Origin: Lycocorax pyrrhopterus obiensis
Lineage: Eukaryota > Chordata > Aves > Passeriformes > Paradisaeidae
DNA: 64,000 bases
Direction of reading: 5' to 3'
Assembly: GCA_014706295.1 (NCBI GenBank)
Contig: JACSVZ010000007.1
Span: 33,467,875-33,531,874 of the forward strand
Shown here in pieces: positions 26,024 to 37,694 of this stretch. The notes under the pieces were generated by a model, which searched no databases, was not told where the DNA came from, and saw nothing but the letters and a program-made list of their open reading frames with translations. The translations under genes and the position numbers were made by a program. Within the stretch, counting starts at the first letter, position 1, and each line of letters starts with the position of its first letter.

Positions 26024-26160
26024 TTAGAGAGCTCTGTGGTCTGGGCACAAGTCTCTGAGCTGGGAGATGACTTCTTCTAGTTCAAGCGGAGCTACAGGTT
26101 TGCTAAGCACCACAGACAAATTATCTGGTTTCTGTGTTTTTGGTTGGTCATGATAGACCA
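26024..26160 (-). CDS. Candidate terminal coding exon, unrecognised gene
   Basis: On the minus strand a good acceptor (GTCTTGCTTTTTCCAG) is followed by a frame open to TAA at 26024-26026. It encodes about 45 residues, beginning VYHDQPKTQKPDNL and including SKPVAPLELEEVISQLRD before CPDHRAL and the stop. The composition (Pro/Leu/Glu, amphipathic C-terminal helix) is more protein-like than most frames in the window. The exon begins two bases into a codon, which is phase-compatible with the candidate exon at 34942-35085. No family is recognised and no poly(A) signal is close by, so chance is a serious alternative. Confidence 0.25.
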
Positions 26161-28598
26161 CTGGAAAAAGCAAGACAAAAAACAGCTCAGAGCTCCAGTC
26201 AAAAATCAAAGGTAATGCTTTAGCAGGGTTGCTGGATACACCCTTATTATTTTATTTAAAAGAAAATAATTCAATTACAGGGATTACTTTCTTCTAAAAC
26301 AGCTAGAGGATTTTGATAAAATGGGATTTAATGCAGAAATGTGTGAAGTACAGGAATGTTGGATGCAAAGAAGGCAGGATGACACAAGTTATTTGATTAC
26401 AGAAGTCCTCTAAGCATTCGTTGTGCTGAATAAAACTGATAAGAAAAAAAAGTGCTAACTCACTTCAATCTGAGAAAACCACATCAGAAAGACTGTGTTA
26501 CAGCTTAAGGAAAGGTTTAAAAGAATGAGCTCTACAAAAATTAAATGTAGACGCAAGAGACTGATAACACAACACCCATTTAAAGTGGAAGAGAATATTG
26601 ATATGTTTGCATGTAAATAGAAAAGGTTTTTACTGTTGCCATTCTCTCTCTATCATATGTATATTTGTCAAATTACATGCTGCTGTAGATTTACAAAGTG
26701 AAGAAATTCTGTATAACCCGTCACAAGAGGATTAGTAATGTTTGAGAAAAAAATCCTGCTCTAAACAGTGTTTTTCACTTTCAACTCACACTTAATTTCA
26801 GGTAGCCATGTGTACTGAAAGACACATGTATTTTGGTGACGAGATTAGGAAATTACAGTAGCTGCTATATCAAAACGGAGTAAGGTAAAATAAGAAATAA
26901 TTTTGGTTTAAAGGGAAAAATACTTTGCAAGTAATTATTCTCAGCTTGTAAATGGTGTCTCTATAACCAACCAAGCATATAACAAGAAGATGAAGACGAG
27001 GCTTATTTTCACTTCATTTCACTTCTTTGTAATTGACAAGCTCTCACTGAGTGTCAACTTTAAAAGATGACAAATCCTAAATCTTATAGGACTCAATTCA
27101 ATAGTTCACCTCTCTAAACTGTTTGCAAATTAATCTACATTTTCAAGTGAATCGGGCATAAAATATAAGGTGACATCTATATTAAAAAATATTAATTTCC
27201 TTGTCTTTTTTCAGCATCCAAAATAGCATTAAAATATTGAGATTGTTAATAAAATGCACAGAGATATACAAATGCACAATGTTCCCTATTTCACAAGTTT
27301 GCCTTTCTGCTTTCCAGTTCTATTCCAGTATGCATTAGTTTCCTTATTCAGAAATATACCTATTTTGTATTTGATATAGTGTGATAATTATACGTCAACT
27401 ACTTCAAATGACATAAACCAAAACACATGAAAGATGTGATGATGAAAAGACCAAAACTACTGAAAACCAAGAAATTAATAAATTTGGGGCTATGTTTTCA
27501 TGTTGTCCCAAACTGTTAGCCTGTTTCCCATTATAATCCTTCCCTTATTCAAATTTGCTAATGAATCTGCCCCAAACAGTCAGATTCTGAAAAACTGGAA
27601 GCACCCTCTATTTTCTAGTTGTGTTCTGTTTTCTTTTTCTGACACAGTTGGCCACTGAAGCCATCATCACAGTGCAACCTTCTCTCTTAACTCACAGAAA
27701 ATTACAAAAGCAGATTTCTTCCTAAATTTAGATTCGTTTTTAATTCTACTCAAGGAAATTAAATGGAAATAAGGTTTTCAGTCAAGATTGGGAGCAGTTG
27801 TAGAGCTGCTTAGAACTAGAAGTTACACAAATTATGCATCTCAGTAAGTAAATAAAAATTTAGTTCAGCCCTCTCTTGGAGTTTTGATATACCATCACGC
27901 TTCACAATATTTGTAGGTTCTTGATCCACTGCATTTCTCTTTGAAACAGGAGCTGTACCTATTGTACCTATGCTTCAATTACAAAGGCTGTTCCTGTCTC
28001 TTGCCTAAGGACCAGCTTTCTCTGTCTCTAAATACTACATTAAATTATAGCAGATCGCCATTTTGAGGTAGAACATAAGCTTTTAAATGAAAAAACAATA
28101 AAAATTAATTTAAACTATATGTTGCAAAACTTTTTCCTCTTGTTTTTAAAATTTAAAACAGGACATGAAACAAATTTGTCAAAGATTTTGCAAAGTATTT
28201 CAAAAAGCCTAGCAAAAAAACCCTCTAAAATAACTTATCCATTAAGATTTAGGTCTTCTCATTAGATGTCTTTTTGTTTTGCCCATGGCTATTCCACACC
28301 AGTAATCTATGCTTCCTCTATTCACAATGGAATATTTTTGTCTATGCCTGTACTACATTAATTATCTAAAAACTAAAAGACATATTGCAACTTCACACAG
28401 CATTCTGGAAACTAAGAACATATGATTGAATGGAAAGTTCTTATAACATATATTGTTTGATTATTGCTTCATTTTTTCCATATGGTTATCCACTCCAACC
28501 ACAAATTTTGTCTCAAAAGTATGTTCACTAACTTTTTTCACCTGAAACCTATTATAGTTGGTACCTATTTGTTAAATACTCTATTTGCTTCTCTTAGC
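26161..28598. other. AT-rich background
   Basis: No gene or known repeat recognised. Confidence 0.45.
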
Positions 28599-28735
28599 AA
28601 ATGGAAAGTGATGAAAGGCAAATACTACTATGTGAAACAGAATGTGGACACGTCCAGAGAAATGACTGTACAGGAAGCTGAAGTCAAGGATCCTTTACAC
28701 TTCTATTTCTATTCTGCATCAAAAAGAAAAAGAAG
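28599..28735 (+). other. Exon-like segment
   Basis: The acceptor-like CTATTTGCTTCTCTTAG is followed by an open frame (peptide including KGKYYYVKQNVDTSREMT and ending SASKRKRR), then a donor-like AAGAAG and GTATCA. It lies inside a 114-codon frame (28464-28808) whose flanking parts look non-coding. A basic KRKRR cluster is the only notable motif. There is no recognised family, and chance is likely. Confidence 0.13.
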
Positions 28736-29239
28736 GTATCAAGCACAGGGCTGCTTTCTATATAGGAATAGAACCTCAAATTTGCCCTTTTCAACACAAC
28801 GCTCTTAGGAGTCTTGTTCGCAGCAGATATCCAGCTTGAACTTAAAATCATCTCTTCCCTTCAGCAACCACTTCCTGTTTGCAACAAAGTTAAGGGATGA
28901 TATGGACAGATATAAAGGGATACACCAGGTGGTTTTGCTCCTGTCTTCTACAGTGATCTTTCATTGACTAATCTTCAAGGCCTTTTCTCTTTCAGAAATA
29001 GATGAACAGGTCAGTTCTTTTCCTCTCCCACTGCTCCTCTTTTTCTGCCTCCCTTCTTTACAAACTTTCTAATTCATCCATCCTCTTTTTTATTGTGAAA
29101 AATCCCTACCAAATTCATTTATATACATCACTTTTTTTACATTTTCTCTCATGTTGTGCTGTGGTATGTCAGCAGTACTAAGTCTTAAGAGATTTTAGAG
29201 ACATTCTATCAGTCGCTTTATCATCAGATTCTTACTAGC
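28736..29239. other. Background, pyrimidine-rich
   Basis: No gene recognised. Pyrimidine-rich on + at 29010-29130. It borders the CR1 RT fragment and may include unrecognisable parts of it. Confidence 0.4.
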
Positions 29240-29470
29240 CCTGTATCTGGTCTTCAGTGTGCCAGTATCAAAAGCCATCTTGATGTCCAAGCAGATTATG
29301 TTTGTTGCTTCACCCCTGTCAGCTCTCATTGTCACCTCCTCAAACAAGTTAATAGCATTTGACAAGCATGGCTTCCCCTTTATAAATGTCCTGGTTATCT
29401 TTGACCAGTGTGCACCTGTCCAAGTGTTCTCCTATTTTGTCCCTAATCAATGACCCTAGAATTTCTCCCA
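29240..29470 (-). mobile_element. CR1 LINE reverse-transcriptase fragment
   Basis: Translated on the minus strand, this gives the central RT region of CR1 ORF2. FIKGKPCLSN is followed by a helix ending LFEEVTMRADRGEA, then ICLDIKMAFDT, which corresponds to the conserved CR1 block with LDFSKAFDT around the first catalytic Asp (motif A region), and then a remnant of the following KL segment. The fragment lacks ORF2 ends and the 3' tail and is not functional. It is an internal piece of an old insertion, orphaned by deletion or decay. Confidence 0.75.
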
Positions 29471-31749
29471 GTTCCTTTTAGTGTTTATACACTGAAAAGT
29501 TCAGCTCACTCACTCTCCAGCTTGAGAATCTCGCTCTGAAAAATTAAGAATTGCAAGTAGCTTTGAGTGCAGCATTTCTAATGTATATGTGCATATGTAT
29601 TTATATTAACCATTGCCATAGCATTCCACAATATAAAAAGGCCTTATTTGATGTGAAAAAGAAAAATATTATATACCAGCTTTCCAGAGAAGGAAGAGAG
29701 CACCTCTATAAAGGAAACAGTGAAACAAATCTTTTATGCCCAAACCACTGAACTATCCTGTCACTATAAATCCTTGTCATTTGCAGGGGTGCGGAAGAAC
29801 AACTTTGAAGATGCTCTCTGATTTCCAATGCAATAGGTAATGAATAACTTTTAGCAAGAAAATAACCTATATCATGTTCAAAATGCAACTACTTTAAATA
29901 GTTTTTAATAATTCTGAATTGAATCATGTTTATTAATTTCTCAGGCTTTGGTAGGTCTTCCAGAAATGTATTTTATTGTATATTTACGAGTCTCAAATTC
30001 TCCATCTTTCCTCAGGGCCATCTCATTAGCAGTGTATGAAATTAATTTTTTAGGTAAAACAATGCCCTTAATAGTAAATGTCTGAACTTCAATGTGTAGG
30101 TGGATCATAAACCATAGTAAAAAATTTTTCAAGTCTAAATTTCAGTATTAGCAGTGCCAGTGTCACTCCCATAGTGTTACAAACCATAAGAAGACAAAAA
30201 TACTGGTAAAGATTAAAATATTCACCTTATTTCACTGAAAAGAAACAGTTACTGTCCCCTTTTCCAGTTGTACTGCATTTCTAGTTACACAAGTAAACTT
30301 TCTGGCAAAATGACATCTGAACGGTATATGTGCTAATTTTAAATGATCAAATAACTCCTTCATTGTTACTCCTTTTAATCTCAGCCAAAAGTTCTTGCCA
30401 GTCACTCTGGAAGAAATAAATTAGAGATGAACTCAAATATTTCTTTGAAGCAGCGTACAGAGAAAACAAAAAGGTATATTTCTGTTCCATGTCTCCTCAG
30501 GCAGCAGGAAGGCCAAAAATATTTCTCCCTACTATGACATATATTAAATAACAGGTCACCTCATTAACTTTTTTTGATGTCCCTTTAGCCCCATATTTCC
30601 TCTAGCTCCATGCCTTCTTCTCTGTGATCCAGGAAGATCTCAAGAAGTTATTTTTTTAAAATTGCCTCATGGGGATTTTTGCCCTGTACCGTTTAAAGGG
30701 ACAGTGGTTTATGAGACAACCCTGGCATACTGAGAGAGGGCAACTGCACTCACTCGAGATAGCTCCCAGGAAACAGCTAACTTGCATCCTCTTTTCTAAA
30801 GAGCACCAGTCCACTTTCTGATCTTGCAGAGAGGCTTGTAAGTAAACTTGTAGACCTACAAGGCTGGCTTACCAATATGCTATCCTGAAATAACACTCTC
30901 TAAATTTTATTTCATAAGATCTGCTACCACCTATTTAGATTATTGTAGAACTTTGTAGAAGAATGTGAATGACCTCCCAAAGGCTACACTAGATCTCATC
31001 TGTGATTAGGTAGTTAATGTAATCCTCAGTGTAATAATTCATTTTCCCTTTTTGTACAGCAGTAGGTACAGTTTGGTACACATGAAGAAAAAGGATGCTT
31101 ATTCTTCTATGCCATTTTGATTACCTTCTGTTTCTGCCAACAATTTTTTTTCTAACAATTAAAAAAACTTCAGTCACATTGGAAGGACTCAAAATTAGCT
31201 GTCATGGTCAGAAGGAACAGGAAAATTTACATAGAGAGGCAAAAGTCTCAGGTCTTCAAGAAACAGCTTGAGCATTAAAAATTGCCTACACAGGTTTTGG
31301 CCATAAGCAGCAGGTTTTCTTGAAGAAGAAGAACCTCCTAAGCCAGTTCCTTATTGTTTCTCCTCTGTGAACACCAGTCTGGACAACTTCATTGTCAAAT
31401 TCTGTTGAAGGCAATGACCAGACAAGAGTAGCTCAAAATGAGTTACAAATATCACATGACAGGTGCTTTTTGTAAAACAAGGCATTTTGGCAGTCTATCA
31501 TTCTTCTACAGAAAAAGAGTATATTTTTTTCTTTATGATATGAGGCCTTATTTACATAAATTAATAATCAGCCCAAATAATCAGATGAACTTACTCTAGG
31601 ATACAGAAAAAATAGAGTAAGATGATAGCCAGAAAATTGTAAGACGTCATCTGTAGTAAGCTATACATAAAGTGTACAAAGGAAAGTTTACATCCATAGG
31701 ATAGGATCATATTTGAATAGACTATCTCATTCCATCTTTTGTTCTCTGC
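29471..31749. other. AT-rich background
   Basis: No supported gene or repeat recognised. Confidence 0.45.
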
Positions 31750-32030
31750 TACTGTACTTGAATGGATTCAGGGATGGGGCATCCACAGCTTCTCTGGGCA
31801 ACCTGTCCCACTGCTTCACCACCCTCACAGTGAAGAATTTCTTTCTAATATCTGATCTGAATCTGACCTCTTTCAGTTTAAAGCCATTCTCCCTTGCCCT
31901 ATCGCTACACTCCACTGGCAAAAGTCCATCCATGTCTTTTGTAGGCCCCCTTTAAGTACTGGAAGGCTGTAAGTTGTCCCCAATGTCTTCTCCAGCCTGA
32001 GTAACCCCAACTCTCTCAGTTATTTCTGAA
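31750..32030 (-). mobile_element. CR1 LINE, end of ORF2
   Basis: The minus-strand frame 31727-31933 encodes the C-terminal end of CR1 ORF2, including FRSDIRKKFFTVRVVKQWDR and LPREAVDAPSL, very close to the conserved avian CR1 terminus. On + the hallmarks are CACAGTGAAGAATTTCTTTC, CTAATATCTGATCTGAATCT and TCTTCTCCAGCCTGAGTAAC. The 3' UTR and tail are not recognisable, so the copy appears truncated at both ends or decayed at the 3' end. It is better preserved than the copy at 18.5 kb. Confidence 0.85.
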
Positions 32031-33098
32031 CATTTTTAAGTATACAAAAACTCCATAAGACCTAGTTAACCTTTCTTCACTTCAGGAATGCTAAAGTAAT
32101 TATGTTTTATATTCTTGGCAATGAATAGCAAAATGTACAGTGATAGGGACATAATAGGATACAATGTTTTAAATGATTCAGAGGCTCTCAAAAACAAAAT
32201 CAGTTGAGTTCAAAATTAGTTATATATGTTTTATGGTACTAAAGATCACATTTTCAGAAGAATTTGTTAAATCTTAATCTTCTGTTATATTTCTTTCTAT
32301 AAATTGTAATCTTCATTTGTGATTTGAGACTGCAGAAATTATACGTAGCACTTTTACTTCAATGAACATTTTTGTGTTTCCATTTTTTGACCAATTGCCA
32401 TTCCATTGGTAGTATTACTATTCCAGCAACAATTCCATTTTCAGAATAATCGGTACAGAAACAAAGCAGAGTAGTAGCTTTAGTCTCAATTTCCTTGACA
32501 GTTCTCTGCCTTTCTTTTTAACTCCTGAATACTTTAAACCACATCAGTAAACATTAAACAATAAATACTGAATTTTTAAGTTATGTTTCTTATGTACAGA
32601 GGAAGTCTGTTTAGAGATACATTTTGCCTCCTTTTTGGATGATATGGAAATCTAATAGCTCATTTTTGCTGTTAAAGATTATGAAATAACTTTCAATGAA
32701 ATAACAGTGTTGCTCTAAATTTTTAAGTGCTTGTTCCAAAGAGTGAAAGAATTAGACCTGCTCAATGAAACAGCTACACAAATCATTTAGCACTGATGAA
32801 ACAACAGCAAATGTTTAATCCAGTGTCATCTGTAAAGCATTTTTTGAATTTTTCCAGTAAATATTTAAGTGAATTAGTCAAGTAAAAATAAATCTAACAC
32901 ACCACCTCCTAATGTCAATTAGAAGCAGTTTGCAAAACTATTTTCTCTTTGAAGATTAGATTGACTACATATAGCAATGTTCAAGAAACCCACACATTGT
33001 CAAAGACCCAGTCATAGTCGTCTAAAGAACTATGAAAAAGGTTAACTGATTCTAACCACTGGTAAAAATCGTAATTGCTCGTAAGTCAATAAAGTAGT
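32031..33098. other. AT-rich background
   Basis: No gene or known repeat recognised between the two CR1 fragments. Confidence 0.45.
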
Positions 33099-33250
33099 GA
33101 ATGCCCACTCCTGGAAATTTTCAAGGCCAGGGTGGATGGGACCTTGAGCAAGCTGATCTAGTGGGTGGCATCTCTGCCTGTGGTGGGACATTTAGAACTA
33201 GATGATCTTTAAGGTCCCTTTCAACCCAAACCTGTCTATGACCCCGTGAA
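33099..33250 (+). mobile_element. CR1 LINE 3' end
   Basis: CR1 3' end in forward orientation: TCCTGGAAATTTTCAAGGCC, GTGGATGGGACCTTGAGCAA, CTGATCTAGTGGGTGGCAT, GAACTAGATGATCTTTAAGG and TCCCTTTCAACCCAAACC, ending CTGTCTATGACCCCGTGA where the terminal repeat should be. A short 5'-truncated insertion of about 150 bp. Confidence 0.88.
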
Positions 33251-33780
33251 AATTAGGGGTAAAAAAATAAAAGAAAATACTATTAAGAGCCAATTATAGA
33301 AACTTTTATGATATCCTAAAAACTAAAAAGGAAATATGTAAAATCCATAACTATGTAAGTTCAAGGCCTACTGCAAAGTAACGTGTCAATGGAATTCACT
33401 GGCCTTTATAAATATTGCAGCACAATTAAATAAAGCCCAATTACACTCACAGAACTTATCACAATTACAGCAGAGTGAAAACAGAGGAAGGAATGGATAT
33501 TGCTTAAGAGCTTAAATTTGAAAGCTTGAAATTGGGAATTTAAATTTAGGTCCTTCATGTGCAAACTGAAATGCATGTAGCACATAACACTAAAAGATGA
33601 CCCATTATAACTCTTTCCTACTATTTCATCACCAAATGTAGAATATACACCAATGTTCACCAAGGAAAAGAAAAATACTTCCAAGATACGTCTGTCCAGC
33701 AACTCAAAACATGACAGTAATATTCATGGTAACATGCAAACCACCTAGAACCAATTTTTTTCATAGAGGAAAAATACTCT
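33251..33780. other. AT-rich background
   Basis: No supported gene. The 98-codon minus frame at 33406-33702 is hydrophobic but has no recognised motif. Confidence 0.4.
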
Positions 33781-33890
33781 CAGGCACATGCTATGACTCT
33801 TGGGATGGTCCTGTGCAGGGCCAGGAAGCTGGATTCGATCATCCTTGTGGATCCCTTTCAACTCAGAATATTCTGTGATTCTGTGATTTT
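33781..33890 (+). mobile_element. CR1 LINE 3' tail
   Basis: Forward CR1 tail of a different subfamily from the one at 33.1 kb: ATGACTCTTGGGATGGTCCT, GTGCAGGGCCAGGAAGCTGG, ATCCTTGTGGATCCCTTTCA and ACTCAGAATATTCTGTGATT, ending in two ATTCTGTG-type repeats. It closely resembles the tail at 59.2 kb. Heavily 5'-truncated. Confidence 0.88.
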
Positions 33891-34941
33891 TTGTTTATGC
33901 GGTTCTATCAAGACTGGTAAATAATTATCATTTGTATTGCAAATAATTTGAGTACTTTATTTTCTCTTTATAGGAATTAAAAGGGATATAACATGCATGA
34001 TGCTGTTGGTCAGTCAATGCAGAAATATACTGTATCCAGGGCTTTCCTACTCTATAAACCTGGTTTGTAAGAAGAACTTACAGATACAGTGCAAAGCTAG
34101 GCTTTGTGTGGGATCAGGGACCAGTTAAAATTTTTCAAGATTTAAATCTAAACACTGTTGTACCTGGTTTCCAAGTGAATTTGATGAATTTTACATTTGA
34201 CTTTTACATGGAGAATAGTAAAGGCTGTGGTGAGATTAAGGGTATACAGCCCTATTGTTTCAATGTAGATAATAAGACTTTTTTCCTAATGTTTGTTTGC
34301 ACGTCACAAGCAGGTATTATTTAAAATTAAAGACAATCAAAACAGTTTTACTGGATGAGAAACATTATGACAGTTTCTGGGAGAGTCAATTTTTAGCAGG
34401 TTTTTACAAAAACTGATTTAAAATGTGGGCTTTTTTTCCTGCTGTTCCTGTAGGTGATTTCTGCAGAACATCTACAGATTTTCTTTCAAAATGTTATTGA
34501 ACCACCAGGGTTATTTGTTATGTTTTCATTTACTATAGTGTCATTTTATTTCAGCATTGTCATGTGAATAATAGGCAATCAGGGCTGAAACTTTTCAAAA
34601 TTGCAGCCCTCTAGATGTTACAATTAAATCAATTACAAACCCAGAATAAACAGTTTTAATCACATCAAACATTTCTGCTATATTATATCACTCAATTCTG
34701 TTATGATGGAAATCTAAAGCCCGTAGAATACTTCAAGAAAAAATAGTACCATTTGTACAAAACTCCCGCTTAGCCTGATTAATAAACTGAAGTTCAGAAA
34801 ATGATGTGTGTGAAAACAGCTGCTCTTGCCAATAATGACATTTTCTTTTCAATTTTAGAACTAACACTGTGTCAATCTAAACAATATTTAAGTACATTAT
34901 GTAAGTATAACAACAGTGACACAACATAAAACAAAATGTAC
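33891..34941. other. AT-rich background
   Basis: No gene or known repeat recognised. Confidence 0.45.
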
Positions 34942-35085
34942 CACATTCAGGAAGGATCAAAAGTAAACAGTGCTGAGAGGAAGGCAATTGTAGCTGTGTA
35001 GCAGCTGGTGATGAACCATTGCCATTAGGAAGAGGAATGGGAGGAATCACAGGAGAGTGCTGCCTAAATATGCCATGCAGATGCC
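34942..35085 (-). CDS. Candidate internal coding exon, unrecognised gene
   Basis: On the minus strand a good acceptor (TTTCTCTTATACCTTTCAG) precedes a 144-bp segment ending at a possible donor (GTACAT). Only one of the three frames is open across it. That frame encodes about 47 residues including HGIFRQHSPVIPPIPLPNG, then NGSSPAATQLQLPSSQHC, a Pro/Ser/Gln-rich stretch like a disordered protein region. The length is a multiple of three, and the phase (codon split after its first base) matches the entry phase of the candidate exon at 26024-26160, so joining would keep the frame. No family is recognised. The donor is weak, and the phase match has a one-in-three chance of being accidental. Confidence 0.22.
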
Positions 35086-36356
35086 CTGAAAGGTATAAGA
35101 GAAATTGTGTATAATCCAGTGACATGGCTTTACAGTAGCAGTATTTTGTAAATGGGCAGGCACAGCCAGCAGAACCACTTTGCTAAAAAAGGTAAATATG
35201 GCAAAATCCCATTCATTGTCTATAGTATGATATTCTTACAGCTTCACCGTATCCATGTAGGTAACCATGCATAGGTATCACTGAATTACAGTGGTTGCTT
35301 CCAAAAACATAGCTCCAGAAATAAAATATTTAAGATTACAAGGTTTTTTTCCCCCCCTCCCTTAATCTGTGATCTGTAATAGTAACACCAATGACAGGCA
35401 CTTATACTAAGCAGCAGTGAAATTGTCAAAATAATTCCTTCTTTTATTTAAGGATCATGGTGAACACTGAGATTTCCAGTTTGGGAAATATTCCAAAACA
35501 TATTGGCAAACTGAAACTCTTCGTGTATTTATATAATGGAAGTTGTCCTTCTTTTTTCATTCCTTATAAATGTGCATGTGTGAGCAGAATTCAGACAGAT
35601 TGAACAGGATTCTTTCTTGTATCTTTTGAGCCCAAAAGCTACAAAGATTCAAAAAACACTTGGTAACTGCTAGAGACAAAGAGAACTTCATGTCACCAGG
35701 ATGCCTGTAACAGGTGAATTTAGCTGTGTACTTGTCAAATTTAAGAAGAATCTGGGTAGCAGGGTGATCCACCCACAAATATACAGATCAGAGATCACGG
35801 AGTTGAAACCCAAGGAAGCAGCAATTAACTGTTATACATCCAATTAGTCTGTTCCGACTCTGCTAATGCAAAGTAGAAGACTCTGGAGATGCACAAGGGG
35901 TCCAGCTGGTGAAGAACACCATTTGCATTTTACCCTCTGGTTGACTATGCTATGACTAGGTATAGTTTCAATTTAGCTGAACTGAAAACTATGAACAAAT
36001 GAATAACACTATTGTATTTTCCTTCACATCTTTAGACATTGAAAAGGCAGGGATATCCTAGAACATACTCAGTTTACAAGCTGAAAACCCCCCAATGTGT
36101 ATAATAGTGCTTATGTTTTCTAGGATTCTCGATATTATTAACAATTATATACCTAAGTGCAAAACAAGGAAAAGAAAAATAATCCTGAACCTTCATAAAT
36201 TACACTGATTTCTTTACCAGGAAACTATGTGAACGGATGCTAATGCAGTTTACCAAAAGAAGTGCAGCCCAGTATTATACCATCAAGGCAAGAATACTAA
36301 AACTGACATAGCACTTGAGCCCTGCACTGGGAACAAATCTACTTCTCTATTAATTT
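35086..36356. other. AT-rich background
   Basis: No gene or known repeat recognised. A CCCCCC-rich patch sits at 35351-35360. Confidence 0.45.
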
Positions 36357-36400
36357 AATTTTTAAGATTAAATACATTAATTTTTAAGATTAAATACATT
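36357..36400. repeat. Perfect 22-bp tandem duplication
   Basis: Two identical 22-bp copies (36357-36378 and 36379-36400), each beginning AATTTTTAAGATTAAA and ending TACATT. A recent slippage or repair duplication about 230 bp to the left of the solo LTR. Confidence 0.95.
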
Positions 36401-36633
36401 ATTAGTTTATTTCTAAGAAAGAGACACTAGTGGATTGAGGAACCAATGCTTTCATAAACTGGTGGTTGTGGGTGTCATTCACCCTTTGTAAGGGGCCATA
36501 ATTTTCTTTATGTTATGTTTTGGACTTTTATTTTCATACTTTTGTATGGTTTTCCGACTTTAAATCTCGGCAAAGATTATTTCTTACTGGATTTTTTAGG
36601 TCTGTTTTATTATGTGATGTCTTTTTAACCTAA

Positions 36634-37694
36634 TGTATTTGGTTTGTATGGCCAGATGTTGGTAGAGGAGGGAGTTACAGGAGTGGCTTCTGTGAGAAGC
36701 TCCCTGAAGCTTCTCCTTGTCCAGCAGAGCCAATCCCAGGTCGCTCCAAGATGGACTGGCTGCTGGCCAAGGCTGGGCCGATTAGAAATGGTGGCAATGC
36801 CTCAGTGATAACGTACTTAAGAAGAAGGAAAGAAAAGTTATTGTGCAGATGCAATAGCGTCCAGAGAAGAATGGGGTGAGAATATGGGAGACAAACAACT
36901 CTGCAGACACAAAGGTCAGCGCAGAAGGTGCTCCAGGCACTGCAGCTGAGATTCCCCTGCAGCCCGTGGTGAAGACCATGGTGAGGCAGCTGTGACCCTG
37001 CAGCCCATGGAGGAGCACGGGGATTCAGAGATCCATCTGCAGCCCATGGAGGAGACCCAGGCCAGAGGAGGTGTACACCTGAGAGAAGGTTGTGACCCCA
37101 TGGGAGGCCTGTGCTGGAACAGGCTCCTAGCAGAGACCTGCAGACCTGTGGAGAGAGGAGTCTATACTGGAAACACAGGCTGTGCCTGAGGGACTGCGCC
37201 CCATGGAAAAGTGACCCACATTGAAGCAATCTGCGAAGAACAGCTTCCTGTGGGAGCAATGTTGGAGGAGTTCATGGAGGACTGTCTCCTGTGGGAGGGA
37301 CCCCACGTTGCAGCAGGGGAAGGACTCCTCTCCCTGGGCAGTGGCAGAAAGAACAGGTGATGAGCTCACCAGAACCTCCATTCCCTCTCTCCCTGTGCCC
37401 CTGGTGGAGGAGATAAAGCTGGGAATGAGGGAGGGCTGGGGGGAAGGTGTTCATTAGGTCTATTTTTACTTCTCATTATCCTGCTCTTTGTTAGGAATAA
37501 ATTCAATGAGTGTCTAAAATTCAAGTCTGTTTTGCCCACAACGGTAACCAGTGAGTGATCTCTCTTCCAGTTTTTATCTTGACCCATGAACCTTTTTTTA
37601 TATTTTCTCTCCCCTTTATACTTTTAGTTGTGGAGGGGAGTGATAATGTGGCTTTGGAGGGGGCCTGACATCCAGCCACGGTCAACCCACTACA
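36634..37694 (+). mobile_element. Near-complete avian ERV-type solo LTR (copy 2)
   Basis: A GC-rich block of about 1.06 kb begins TGTATTTGGTTTGTATGG and ends GTCAACCCACTACA. It has TG...CA termini and a poly(A) signal at 37496-37501. The degenerate TATA position is near 36811 (ACGTACTTAAGA). The 5 bases before it are CCTAA and the 5 after are CCTAT, a possible 5-bp target-site duplication with one mismatch. That fits a solo LTR left by recombination of a provirus. The middle consists of diverged repeats combining CTGCAGCCCATGGAGGA-like and CTGGAGCAGG-like units. Compared with copy 1 it lacks about 45 bp near 37165, consistent with loss between repeat units. No internal retroviral genes (gag, pol, env) are present. 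Open frames on both strands are a by-product of the GC-rich repeats. Confidence 0.87.

Noticed and set aside
28464..28808. 114-codon plus-strand frame as a complete small gene
   Set aside because: Its first and last thirds look random, and the stop-free length is within chance expectation. Only the central splice-bounded part was kept as a weak candidate.
31713..31955. 80-codon plus-strand frame
   Set aside because: It is antisense to the CR1 ORF2 terminus, which explains the openness of this region.
36675..37587. Cluster of overlapping frames including a 194-codon one on the minus strand
   Set aside because: Same cause: they lie within the solo LTR, with all frames sharing the repeat structure and no domain recognisable.
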